From contig NC_037647.1 of NCBI RefSeq assembly GCF_003254395.2, positions 3,636,350 through 3,700,349 of the forward strand: a stretch of DNA of 64,000 nt. The letters are read 5' to 3'. The DNA comes from Apis mellifera (taxonomy: Eukaryota > Arthropoda > Insecta > Hymenoptera > Apidae). Below are positions 1 through 12,491 of this stretch, one piece after another (the first letter of the stretch is position 1; every line of letters starts with the position of its first letter). The translations under genes and the position numbers were made by a program. The notes below the pieces were generated by a model that was given only the letters and a program-made list of their open reading frames with translations, did not search any database and had not been told where the DNA came from.

Positions 1-1190
1 GCATCATCATCCACGAAAATCGCGATACCACAGACAGTTTTGCATCGAAAACTCGTATGATTGCGGTTTGCCCGGTTGGTTGATAGGGAGGCACCGGATT
101 AATTTGGCAAATTGAACCGGTTCTTCCATCGAGTCCGATAATTCGGTGACTACCTCTACTCCGGAGGTTCCGTATCCTGTCGCTCCACCTCATCCTACGT
201 GTTCCGCGTGGAGGAGGTACCTGCACCCTTGGAAGGGAATTCCAGGTTTCTCCTCCTGATCTACGTAGCTTAGTTCCCTAATCGAATTAGAGGAGTCAGG
301 ATATTGCGTGTCGCTATGTACCCCACCCACACCAATTGTTTTAAGTTGACATCTCCGTCGAACCGCTTCCTCGCCTCGTTCCGGACATCGAATTTGAACT
401 AATCTATCTTCAGGAATATATCGAATTATCGTTGGAAAAAGGTGAGCTTTGGTTCCGCCTCTCGATGATGCTCGAAGGAAATCGAATTCATTACGAATCA
501 CACGTGTACACGTCTGTACATGTGTTTTTTTGATCATCTGATTTGTTAAAACAATGGATTTTTTTTAATAATCGATTTGGAGAGGTTGCTTGGTTCATTT
601 TTGAAGTTTGATAAGGATTGAATTTGATAAGTAAATTTAATCTTCTATTTATTTTAGAGATATCAACAGTTATCTATCTATTTCCTTCTACTGGAGTGGA
701 AGGAAGAGAGATCGAGCACCCTCTTTGCGTGTTCGAATTTGATTATCTAGGACTCTTATGAAACCTTTGGCAAGTTCTCATTGTAACAGTTTAATTTGGA
801 AAGAAAATGGTATTTGAAGGGTCAGATAGATAGATAAAGCTTTTATTTTCTTTTCGATTTTTGATAAATCAAATTTATAAACAAAACACCAGTATATCGT
901 TAAATATCATTATATTCATCTTATTTTAAGCATCCCTATTCCGTATCATGAATTATACGTTATTCCATATAACGATTAAAAACATATACTTACATATACT
1001 TCATCATCTACAGATATCAATTGCACGCAACAACAAAGAAAAATTATCCCATACGAATCCAACCCTCGCAATATCTTCCAATCACCATCCGCAAGAAAAA
1101 GAGCTGATCCACCCCCAAGATTCACTCATTCAGGAGAGATCTCTCCGCGTCGAAAGATATTCGAAAGGCTTGCAGTTCATCGAGGAGAGC
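1..1190. other. Region without recognisable gene
   Basis: Mixed composition, then AT-rich from about 540. A 115-codon minus-strand frame (190-537) has no recognisable motif and no splice support. Nothing else seen. Confidence 0.6.
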
Positions 1191-1356
1191 TCGTGTCATT
1201 AAGCGGTTGTCCATCACGCTCGTGTCCGTGTGCCATTACAGAAAATGACTGCGCACGGTCTGGCGCGGCCGATGGAAGAGGGGTTAGGCTCTTAACTTTC
1301 ACTAACGACCGAAGTTTTTCGGTGTCCGAGCCCCGAGTGGCTGGGTATCATAAATT

Positions 1357-1557
1357 CAAAATGGCGGACCCTTTGGGGGGTGAAAACAAAAGCCACTCGG
1401 GTCGAGCCAGTGTAGAGAAGTCCTTCCATGGTTATGGTGATGGTGGTGGTGGTGGTGGTGATGGTGTCGGTGGGCAACCCTTCTGAAGTCCTTTCTCGCG
1501 GGGAGGAGGATACGATGAGGATTTTCGAGGGGTCGCGCCACCGAAAATGGCGGACCC
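1357..1557. promoter_or_regulatory. Duplicated AAAATGGCGGACCC motif
   Basis: The same 14-mer occurs at 1358-1371 and 1544-1557. AAnATGGCGG is the YY1/Pho consensus. Between the copies lies an imperfect (GGT)n repeat at about 1430-1462. The surroundings are GC-rich without a convincing gene. Confidence 0.35.
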
Positions 1558-1751
1558 AATTAACCGAGCCTAGGCTACCGTACACCCGCGTTCTGGAAAT
1601 TGTCGAAGGGACGAAGAGGAGGAAAGAAGAAGACCGAGGAAGAGTCTTTCGTAAAGGATGCGTGCGTTTCCGCGCTCTCAGCACCCCATTTTTTCTTTTT
1701 CTTCTTTATTTATCTACCTAACTATCTTCTTCTTTCTTTCTGTTCATACAG

Positions 1752-1825
1752 ACCCTTGGATTTACGTCTTGTTGACCTTTTTCAAGCTGGTGCGCGAGAA
1801 TGGAACGATGGATACATTGCTCTCT
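1752..1825 (+). other. Possible isolated exon of an unidentified gene
   Basis: A 74 bp segment follows a strong pyrimidine tract and CATACAG acceptor and ends at GTGAGT. One frame is open: two bases, then 24 codons reading PWIYVLLTFFKLVRENGT and so on, with the donor in phase 0. The splice signals are good, but no partner exon and no homology were recognised, and the strand is opposite to the BCL11-type gene. Confidence 0.2.
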
Positions 1826-1850
1826 GTGAGTAGTTAGTTAATCGTCTCCT

Positions 1851-4800
1851 TTGGCAGTGGGATTTTTCGTATGTGAGTCTTATCTGATAGATATTCGAGT
1901 GTCTTGATGAAGTCTCGTTAATTCTCTTTTACTGGATGGATATCTAATTTCTTTTTAATAAGTAAAAAAAGAGATTCGATCAAATTATTCGAGTGGGATT
2001 TTTAAATATCTTATTTGATATAATTATGTGATTGTTTTTTCTTGATTAAATTTATTTGATACTTTTACTTATTTTAAGTATTAATATAATTTTTGAAGAA
2101 AAATAGAAAATATCTTTTAAAGAAATTCCTCTAAATTTATCAATATCTATTGCGATAAGAAGACACTTTCCAAGAGAGAAGGCAAAGTACACTTTCCGGC
2201 CAAGCTTAAAACTTAAGTCAGATTATTGAAAACTCGGATTACCGAGATTGGAGAACTTTTCTGGAAAAGTTGCAGACTCGATTTTACTTGGAAACAACGC
2301 AGAAATCGTTTGACCATATTCGGGCACGCTTTGTCGGCCGACTATGCCGAGATGCTTGGAAGCGTAATCTGCGTAGCATGCCGCGGGGTTCAAGCGAGGA
2401 ATGAATTGTGATTTGAATTACAATCTTGTTTAGAACCTCGTTGAGAATATATGAAGGGAGCATCCCTCTGAACAGGATTTCTCAGTGGTCCAGAAACTGG
2501 ATGGACAAGCTCCGCGCAAACATTAAATCGTGATCTTTGATCTCGTTTGACCGGATGCTGGACCTTTGTTCTACCTGTTTCACTGGACAAGTGTCTGGCA
2601 TTTATCACGCGTGCTTGTATCATTCATCTCTTTTATGAATCTTTTCAATTAGTTTACTTTTCAAAATCAGAGAAAAAAAATTCTTTTTTATCAATCACTT
2701 ATGATTGAATACCTTTTTTAAAAAGATAACATTTAAAAATTATCTCGAGAAGAAATATATATCTTCATATTTATGAGTCTTTCTAGTTTAATTAGAATTA
2801 ATTAAAACATAAATGCAATATGCAATCGTATCTACGTGTATGTATCTAAATATATTCAAGATTGAAATATAATACTCACTAACAAAGATATTACAATCGC
2901 CTACAAGAGAATTACATCAAATAATAACCTGGGCAGCGAGTCACAATCAAGAAGAAAGCAGCAACAACGTTTCATTTCCATCTCCACTCGTACACTTCCT
3001 CGTCCCCATCCACACACGGACAAACCATCCATCTCTCTCTCTCTCCTCGCTCTCTCAAGTTCAAAGATACCTCCTGTAAGGACAATAAGGAGGAGCGCCT
3101 CTCCTACGCTCGATCCTCGTCTCATTCCTCCGCGATCTTTCGCATTATTTCTTACTCGAGACACGTAGGTCGAACAAAGGACGAAGTGAGAGCGACCGAA
3201 GGAGGAGGCAAAGAGGCGAGGGTAGCCCACGAGAGAAAGAAGACGAAGACGAAGACGAAGAGGAAGGAGACGAAGAAGGAGGAGTTGGCGAGATCCTCAC
3301 CGTCTCAAAGAGTGAAAGTCGACGTCTCTTTGAAGCGGTATTAACCGGCCGATTCCATCGAATTTGCCGTGTGGCGGCTCGATGCGCCCGTGAGTTCGAT
3401 CACGGGAATGCGATAGCTTGTATATTTGTAGAAGTAATAACGGGCGAGGGGAGAGAGAGAGAGAGTGAGTGGTCGTAGGAAGAGTACGTTCGTCGCGAAG
3501 AGGAAGAGGAGGAGGAGGAGGAGGAGGTGGAGGGTAGCTTGGCGACACTCAAGACCTCTCTCTGCAACCCGGTCCCCGCTTCCTCTTACTCTCATTCCAT
3601 CTTCTCGCTTGCTCCCAAGCTCGCCGAGCTGTACAAGGGTCCATCTCATAGCAACGCCCACGGAAACCCGAATCGATACGACGCACTGTTCTGGAAATTC
3701 GCCGGATTTTCCCGCTCTCGTTTTCGAATTTCGACCGGCCACCTTGAAGATCGTCCTCGACGCTAGGAATAGGGCCACCGGCTGACTGGGTGGCCGGTGA
3801 GAGTTGTCGGCGCGGCGAGAATCTCTCCTCTTGGCGGGATCTCTTCGTCGCAATATTCACACTCGGCAACTATAAATTCGAGAATCATGCCTGGATCGAG
3901 GGGCCAAAAATTTTAACCCTCTTGGTTACCTTTGATACGATTGGTGGAAGGAGGGAAACAGCGGTCGGAGAGGAGGGAGGGATTTTTTTTGATAAAGGTG
4001 GTCCTTATCAGCGGCGGACACACGGGTGTTGGTCTCTCCGGTTCTTGAAAAACTGCACGGGGAGATTGCCTGGCCTCGTAATGCGCGCGAATCCGCCGTT
4101 TGCATCCCTCTGCGCTTCGATTACCGACCCTCTTTACGCAGGGAGTCGTAGCGATGCCTCGTTTTTCCTTCTTACCGTTTCTTGAATGCGGTTGGATGGT
4201 GCCGCGACTGGGTTACAGAAGTGAGATACGAATCGTGACATGTTAGGGGTATTTAGTTTTGGCAAGCAAGAAATCCTTAATGATTTCCTGTTGCGAAATA
4301 TCTTTCACATATATATCCTAGAAGATATAATTAATAATCTATGAATATTTTTGTAGGTGATCGAAATTCTATAGTTAATTATTATTTTTTATTTGATCTT
4401 AAGTTTGTTTCTAACAAATATTATTATTATAACCATGCACATCGTATTTTCTTTATTTTCAAAATTATTCTTTCAAGAATAATGTCTTTTTCGCAAATTA
4501 AATTCGTTTAAAATCTTAGAATTATCCCAATATATCGCATCAAATTCTCTCTCTCTCTCTTTTCAAAGATCTCCGTCTTCCATCCCTCAAACTCTTCACG
4601 CAGCTATCAAGGATATTGCACTTTTCATAACAACCGTACATTCTTCTTCAATGTAGATTCTTCTACGTCCAACATTTTTCATAAGAAAGGGAGACGCAAA
4701 AAGAAGAAGAAAAAAAGATCCAAAAAGAAGTCGAGGGGGGAGAGAGTCTTGAAATGGCGCGAAAGGAACGAGGCGAGTTTGTATTCTCCGCGTTTTCCTC

Positions 4801-7230
4801 GTTTTTACTGGCGTGGCCAGTCAGGCGTCTTGTCATGCATGACCGATGCCGATATATGTACAGCGCGGGATGCACACGCTCAGGAGCAAAGCATCGTTGG
4901 AAGAGTCCTCTTTGCCTCTCCTCCCTCCCTCCTCCACCCTCTTCCTCCACCCCCATTTCATCCACGAAGAGGAAGAGGGGCTTCGTTTCACATTCGTTTC
5001 CAGATCCAGTGAAAGGTTCGTGCACGAGAAATCCAGAAAATTGGACAGAGCGATCGGTTCCCGGCCAACCCGTTCCTCAAATGAACGATCATCTGGAATC
5101 CCATAAGCCATTTTTCTCCGCGACCGAGAGGATCCAACGGGTCAAACGGATAGAAAAATTTTGAAAACCGATTCCGGCGGATTTTCCATTTCCCGCTGAA
5201 CGAAGGAAACCCGCCTTCTTAATTCCTCCGGTTATTTAAACCTTTCGATTTTCGCGATCAGGAAATGATATTCAGCGCGTGCAAAATTTACGAAGGAAAT
5301 ACCCCCAATTCTATTTGGAAATCTGTTCTAAATCTCGATTTCCAGAGATTGAAGATTGTTTTCAACTTATTAAACATGTAGAACGTTTAAAATTTAATCG
5401 TTTCATCGATTTTCCAAACTTCCGATATATTTTATTTAAGTAATTCTTCCATAGATAACCTAAGCTAAAGTAAATAAAATATCATTTCTATTTAAATAAT
5501 TATTCATCGATAATAAATTTCCTCTTCGAATTCTTCGTTTTAGAAGACGAAATAATATTATCCGCTTGAAAGAATAATAACTGATTATCTGAAGAATTGG
5601 ATCAATAATTGATATATCAAGAATCGCGAAGGATCTTCTTTTTTATTTCCATCCAAGATATTTTCTATTTCTTATTTATATAAATTTTTTCATAAATAAT
5701 CTAGATATAATAAATAAAAAATTATCTCTACTTAAATAATCATTCGTCGAACAAGTTTCCTCTTCGTTCTGAATAAATAAAATAAATAAATATCATCCCT
5801 GTGAAACAATCCCTGGTAATCGTACTCGTTCTTCACTCGAACCACTCGATATCAAGAAAATCGGGGAAAAAACTTTTCTCTTAATTAAGCTCCGTCATTT
5901 ATTTATTATTAACGAAGAGCATTTTCCATCTTCGATCGTTGAATATTAAAACGACGCTATTGAATTAGATGTCGAACGGAACAGGGGTTGATCACCACTG
6001 TCGCGAATTTGTCTACATGGGCGATTGTGGTCAGTCGATGCAGGATCGACAAGGTTCTACTACTCGTTTATCCAGTTTCCAATCCAGTTTTCACGATGAA
6101 CTTTGACCTCGAAACGGGGCCAGCCCTGTCAACACAGAGGGCGCGCGCGCAGAATGACAAATGTCGTTGCGACCACTAATATTGCTGCACAACAAATTAT
6201 ATTCGAGGTGATAAAATCTAACAGGAGAAGCTAGATAAATAGTGCTCGAAGAAGGTAAGAAGTGTAATCGATACTCTTCGTCACTTTTTACTTTTGGGCA
6301 TTTCAACAAAATTTTCAACGATATTTAGATGAAGTTGGAAGGTCGAGATTTTGTTTTAAATATTTTCTTTAATTTCAGAACCGATGTTTCATACAGTTTT
6401 TTTGTCTGTTTCAGGTATCGCGTGGAAAGTGGACCTGGACCTGGACTATTTCGAGAATGGATAACTTGGATTTTTTTTGGATTTCTTTTGGACTTTTCTC
6501 AAGAATATTGTATGTTTCGAGTGAAGATTATATAATATTCTGATTGCGAGATTTTTAGACGCATTGATTGTTTTAATAAGAAGGTACGAAATTTTATGGA
6601 ATATTCTTTTTATATACAAAGAGGATTAATTATTGGATTAAACGGAGAAAAATATATTATTAGGGAAAATATAATCATTGCTATTAATAATTTTCTACTG
6701 TTGCTATTATTTTTCAAGTTTTTTTTTTTCTATTACATCTTTATTTAGCAAGACAGTGTTTCTTGTGATTATAAATGAGAAGGTAGTATATTTGTAGTAT
6801 CATAAAAGTACCTAGCTTAGAACAGTACCTTCAAATGACTATAAAACAGGATCTCGTAACTTCACATTTACGATCCTTGGAATTAAAATGCAGTATCATC
6901 CTCTTTTACCACAAAGTTGCATCGTTTAAAATTTCTAAATTATCTATAAAGAATTAGCGAATTGTTAATTCGTTTTTTCAAAGAATTTTATGATGTTTAT
7001 AAATCGAAAGTGTATTGATACTTTTATCACTCAATTATTACTTAATAATATAAATTAATTAATAACAATAAAAAGAAACTAGATATCATTGATTATGATA
7101 TAAACACGAAAGGGTTAATAGTGATACCCATAACAATCAATGCGTCAAAATCTCGTTATCAAAATATTCAAAAAAAAGTAAGAAAAAGAAAGGAAAAAAG
7201 AAGAAAAACAATGGAAGAAACGATGAAATA
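1851..7230. other. AT-rich sequence with two GC-rich islands, no recognisable gene
   Basis: AT-rich except for islands at about 2.9-4.2 kb (with a GAAGAC/GAGGAG purine-rich stretch at 3235-3290 and GA and GGA repeats near 3450-3530) and 4.7-5.1 kb. Overlapping open frames on both strands in the islands are low complexity. A diverged direct duplication is visible at 5.45-5.78 kb. No coding call is made. Confidence 0.6.
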
Positions 7231-8573
7231 AAGACAGCATGAAAACGTCCCGATTCACGCCCCCGTCCTGCGTTCCTGTTTCTCATCTCCATTCCTTTTC
7301 TCATTTTCATTCAAGCATTAATTTCATTCACCAGAACTGCGAAGACACGGCCCAGAGTAAGTATGTGCTACGTTATTGGCCAATATCGGGCAGACACGAG
7401 GTTCGAGCCGTTCTCGACTAGGCACGACCCCCATTAACCGCGCCATAAACAGATAATCGCAAATTTCCCGACGATACCGCTCGCCCAATCAGATAAACCC
7501 GACCAGCCGAGATATGGAATTATTGTCTATGCGTTTCTCGCTTCGTTCGCACGCGGGGCCGTGAATTAACGACAGATTTTAAGACAGGGAAATATCAAGA
7601 TGCTGTTCGTAATTATTCGAAGTTTTCTATTTTACTGTCCTCCTCGATTAAAATCTTTTGTCTAATTTTTCCAAAATATATTCGAAACTTCAAAGTTCCA
7701 TATATTGTTTTTTGAGATGATGATAAACAATTCCCTGATGCAAGAGAGATTTAGAAGATGTTTAATTTATTTATCGTGTGAAAGGATGATTTGAAGAAAG
7801 CTGATAAAACATCAAATTTACAGTATATTATAAATTCTTCCTTTAAAGAATTCATATTATATCAAATAATAATTACTCTTCGATTAATTACGAACATGTG
7901 CTTAAATCGAAACATTTTATCTTCTCATCAAACAATACAACTTCGTTCTTGCAAACGAACGTGAGACGCTTCTAAAATCTCTACAAATTCTATAAAAAAG
8001 CGTGTCTACGTTGTTTTACGAAAAACAGTCTCGCCTTCATTTCGAACATTCGTCTGAAACGATATGAAACGATCGGAACCCACCAAGCATGGAATAAAAT
8101 TTCCGCGATTATTACGTGTTCGGAAGTCGGTTTTACGTGATCCGAAACGCGGCTCGTCTCTGCTCTTTGTTTGCCCTCGCCAAGGGTGAGAAAGAGGAGC
8201 ACTCCGTTAATCATTATCCAAGGGGGTAAGTCGAGAGGCGAAGGAAGCCTCCTTTGAGGCCGGACCACGATTGCTCTGCCCGGAATTCCAGGGCCTCGGA
8301 TTACAATTTGGCGAGTCCAGGGCGAAGGGAGAGTAAAATGGCCGCCGGCGGTAGGGTAGTTTTGCCGGTCGTGGGGTGGCTACGAGGGTGGCTAACTGGG
8401 TGGCCGACAAGGACTGGAAGGAGTAGGAAGAGAAGCCGAGCGGAGGTCGGTAAAGGGGATAGCGGTGGCTGAGGACTGGGGCAAAGGGAGGGGGGGAGTT
8501 CTGATGCTAGCCACAACCCCTTAAGGGTCGAACGAACCCTTGCACTACCACACGAAGTCCAAGAATTCTCCAT

Positions 8574-8594
8574 CTCTCTCTCTCTCTCTCTCTC
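8574..8594. repeat. (TC)n microsatellite
   Basis: About ten TC dinucleotides in the same GC-rich block as the GGTA repeat. It may act as a GAGA-type element on the minus strand; no other evidence. Confidence 0.95.
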
Positions 8595-8720
8595 GAACCA
8601 TTTCATATCCTCTTCCATATCCTGTACTTGGTTTTCTCTCTCCCTCCCTTCCTCCTTCCATCTCTCTTTCTCTCTCTCTCTCGTAGCTTCTATATATCCC
8701 TTGAACACACGAGTAACCGA

Positions 8721-8757
8721 GGTAGGTAGGTAGGTAGGTAGGTAGGTAGGTAGGTAG
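8721..8757. repeat. (GGTA)9 microsatellite
   Basis: Nine perfect GGTA tetramers, flanked by CT-rich sequence and followed by a (GA)n tract at 8947-8974. All lie in the GC-rich block 8.1-9.5 kb. These repeats create the low-complexity open frames on both strands of this block. Confidence 0.98.
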
Positions 8758-8941
8758 ATGGTACGTGGTTGTGATGGTAGGTATAGTGGCTGTAGATATA
8801 AAGGTTGTTCAACGAGGAGGAAGGGTGAGCGGGAAGGGATGAGAACGAGACGGACAGAGGGTGGAAGAGGGATGATGGTGGCAACAGAGAGGCATTGGAA
8901 ACAGGAGGAGAACGGAAAGAGAGGAAGACACAGATGTGGAG

Positions 8942-8946
<5 letters not shown>

Positions 8947-8974
<28 letters not shown>
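8947..8974. repeat. (GA)14 microsatellite
   Basis: Fourteen GA dinucleotides in the 8.1-9.5 kb GC-rich block. GA runs are recognised by GAGA-factor-type proteins in insects; a regulatory role here is only inference. Confidence 0.97.
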
Positions 8975-8977
<3 letters not shown>

Positions 8978-10822
8978 AGGGTGAGTCGAGGAGAGTCGAA
9001 GCGAGACGGACGAACGTGCCAGTTACCGATAGACAAAGATGGAATCGGAAAAGGGACAAACAGAAACTGGCCATAGAGTTGGAAAGAGAGAAGTAGATGG
9101 AGGAGTGGGGGAGGGAATACATAGGAGAGAAACACGAAGCAGCACACGGGCGGGAGGAGAGCAGGCGGTGAATGAGGGACCAGGGGGTGGAAGAGGATGG
9201 GCGCGCACGGGCAAGGGTGGAATTTTAGAGTCGGGGCTAGCCTTAAAATACACGCCGCGCGAAATACCGGGCGTGAATTAGAGTCCAGGCGTATATACAC
9301 GAGTGCGGCGAGCGAACGAACGAAACCTTTGGAATTTTCCCTAGCCGCAAACTCGGCTCCTCTCTCTCCCTCGTTCTCCGCTTGTATCCTGAGGATCTTT
9401 GGATAGACGGCTGCATCGCCGTCCCCGACAACAAGAATTCCCGAGGACACGGGATTCGTTGATTGTAAGACATTCCACGTGCTGCAATGATTATTGTAGT
9501 CGGGGATTCGTATTTGCTGGACTTTGTAGATTACTTTGCCGGAGGATTGCCGGTATGAGACTCGATTATGAATTTGTTACGAACAAGGGATATTGTTGGT
9601 TAGTTTCTAATTTAGTTGGAATTGTCATTATTCGATATTGATATTATCATCGGCTTTCAATTGCAGTTTGGAATTAAATTATTAGGAAATATTTCTGTGG
9701 AAACGGTAATTGAAAATTGATATCGAAAATTTTGGTGCAAGGATTGAAATTAAAGGATTTATTTATGAATTGTTTATCGTATCGTATCGTATATATTTAA
9801 ATGCTTTGTTGATTGTAGTATTATCAAGAAATTGAATAATGTCCATTCTTTGAGGAGGAAAAATTTTCAAATTGTTCAAAAGACGAATAATAAGAATCAG
9901 GGAAAATTTAATTCTTTAAATTTTTCAAAAAACATTCTCAGAATGGCGATGTAGAAATTTTTTGATTCAGAAAAGTGAAATTTCTCGTAATTTTCTTTCT
10001 TTTATTCTAATTGAGAATTTTTTGATTTGTTTCGCCATTAGTCGCGTCCACGAATAAGCGAGCGTAACTGAAAGTGGAAAGTAAAGGAACTCCAGAGGAA
10101 AATGCAAATGCGTGCCTTGAAACGATAAACTTGGAGAAAAAGTTAAGAGTAATTGTTCTCCGCGATGCTACAAACATCGATTAATGAATTTTAAAATGAA
10201 ATTTTGTTTACACTTTAAATCGCATAAATAGAGAAATATAATAAAACATATTTAGATAAAAAGAATAAAATATAAAAATAATAAGATACACAATTATATC
10301 AATCAAGAACAAAATACAAAATAATCTCAATTAAATTATCTCAAATAAATATACTTTATAGTTGTTTAAAATCAAAGAACAAATCTCGTAGGAAAATTAT
10401 TCTTTATAAATTTTAAATTCTTATTTCTATTGTCTACAAATTATATAATTATTTACACGTGAGGATGACATAGGAAAAATTTATTTAGATTACACAAACT
10501 AATATTTTAAAAAGAAAAGTTTAATTTTACAATTTTCACGATTATCACAAATCTCCAAAAATTATAATTCAAAATATCCAATTTACTCTCTCTCTATATA
10601 TCATCCTCACTCACAATTAACAAATTACTTATCATCATTTCAACGGTATCTTTACTTTCCCTTATTAATACGCTCTCTTATTCAAAAAAATCAAATTAAA
10701 AAAAAAGATACATATTTCTCATACCTGTGAAAATTTCGCACATCGTCTAATTTCACTCGCGCTCGATCGACGAAATCGGACGATCTCGACGTAGCCTGAA
10801 TTTCTCGAGTGTGTTTTTCCTC

Positions 10823-10851
10823 TTTTTTTTTTCTTTTTTTTTTTTTTTTTT
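10823..10851. repeat. Poly-T tract
   Basis: About 29 bases that are almost entirely T, interrupted by single C bases, at the edge of the GC-rich block 10.7-11.3 kb. Confidence 0.95.
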
Positions 10852-12441
10852 ATATCGTGTTTCGACGCGAGTCGGCGACGATACCGCACGGATTTAACTA
10901 ATAAGAGCAATTAGCGCCGGGGGTAGTAACTAGAGGTGGTTTGCCCGCCATGGCATGTCTCTCGCCTGGCGGTCGCCTCGGTCAATACCCACCGGACAAG
11001 ATGGCCGACGCCCACTCCAACACAAACTCAAAGTTACATACATTTATGTACTCAAATGTATAACCCACCCCCTCCGGACGGAGTTGCCTTTCTCCTTCCG
11101 CCGGCTTCAACCCTCCCGGCCTCGCCATCCACTCGGCTACACGGACACCAAACTTCATCATTATTATCTCGGTGGCCCGGTATCCACCCTCACCCCCCCG
11201 TGAAATGCGTGAATTTTGCAAAAGAGACTTGGACTTATCGTGAGACGATACACGGGGGAGGGGAGGGGCCTGTGTCTTGAAAGTTAAACGATTGATGTTC
11301 GATCGATTCACGGTTAGAAGAGATTCGAGATTGGATTTTCAGGATGTGCATAATTTATAGTTTTGTTTTTGTTGATGGGGGAGATTATCGAGTTTGGAAA
11401 TATTATTGATTGGTTGGAGAATGATTTGTATTTAATTTTTATTTCATTAAATCGAATGGTTAATTTTTGAGGGTTAAGGAGAGAGAGATTAAGGATGAGG
11501 ATTAAAGATGAAATAAAAATAGATTTTTTGTATTAGATTTTTTAGTTAAAAATAATTTTTTTTTTTTTGATTAAAATATCTAAATCAAGTTAGATTGGAC
11601 AAATAAGATATTCTCTAAGAATTTATTTTATTAAAACGAGAAGATCTTTTGATTCCAATGGTAAATTTTTAATTTAATGGTTGCTAAAATAGCTTTTCTT
11701 GGTATCTTTTTGGAAGTAGTATATTTTTTATTTAAAATCTGTACAGATTGAAAAACGATTGAATTCGTAAAATAAATTGACCTGTTATTGGAAATAGAAG
11801 TTCGTAACCAAAGGTGCGAAGGTTACGAACCTGAGGATCTCTTTAAAATATCTGTATAGAAAAAACTGTTTCTATTACTTGTATTATTAATTCGACAGAC
11901 AAAATCAATAGGGTTAAATTGAGAATTTGAATTACATTTTTCAACGTGTTATAAATTCGTTTAATATCAACAAAACTATCTCCAAAAAATTCATCGAAAT
12001 TTCAAGAGATAAAAATAACAAAATATGCACAATTTCCAAAAAATCAATCATCCATTAAATCCAATATCGAATCCAATCTCAATATTATTATCATCAATAC
12101 GTATCTATTCCTACAATGAATCTTCATAAAATATTTCTTTACTCAACAAACAAATATTTCATTGCAAATATAAAATCATCCCCTACATCATATCAAGTCT
12201 AATTCGAAACAATTTTCCTTTCTTCGCAATTTCCATCGGGTAAATCACTAAAATTTTCGTGATCGATGAAAAATTCACGTGTCACGTATCAAAACGAGTA
12301 TAAATTTGAACGTTTCTCGGCAGATTGCGTCAAGTTCGCGGCGTGAAATTTTAACGAACAACCCAGCCGTCTTTGCACAGCTCGTTAGGCATCGGCATAT
12401 CCCTAAAGGGACCAGTCGGCCAGACACGTCGAAGCGGTCCT

Positions 12442-12491
12442 CGATTGGTCAACAGAAAGGGGTGGCAAGCCCACGCGTGCGATTGGTCAAC
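12442..12491. promoter_or_regulatory. Pair of inverted-CCAAT / TTGACCAAT elements
   Basis: CGATTGGTCAAC occurs exactly twice (12442-12453 and 12480-12491), in the same orientation and 38 bp apart, in a small GC-rich block (12.34-12.64 kb). The complement reads GTTGACCAATCG, which combines a CCAAT box with TGACCA, the motif bound by vertebrate BCL11A fingers 4-6. It lies about 10 kb downstream of the BCL11-type stop codon. The duplication is seen; the binding is inferred. Confidence 0.45.

Larger units (their letters stand above)
7231..12240. other. Alternating GC-rich blocks and AT-rich sequence, no recognisable gene
   Basis: GC-rich blocks at 7.2-7.56, 8.1-9.56 and 10.72-11.3 kb are separated by AT-rich sequence. 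The 273-codon minus-strand frame at 8301-9122 is made largely of CT, GA and GGTA repeats (Leu-Ser and Arg-Glu strings) and is not called. Promoter or enhancer activity of the 8.1-9.5 kb block is possible. Confidence 0.55.

Noticed and set aside
7390..7420. GGTTCGAGCC resembling a tRNA B box
   Set aside because: No matching A box or cloverleaf could be formed around it. No convincing tRNA gene was found in the window.
8301..9122. 273-codon minus-strand open frame (and overlapping frames to 9450)
   Set aside because: Dominated by CT, GA and GGTA repeats; several frames are open at once, as expected of low-complexity sequence.
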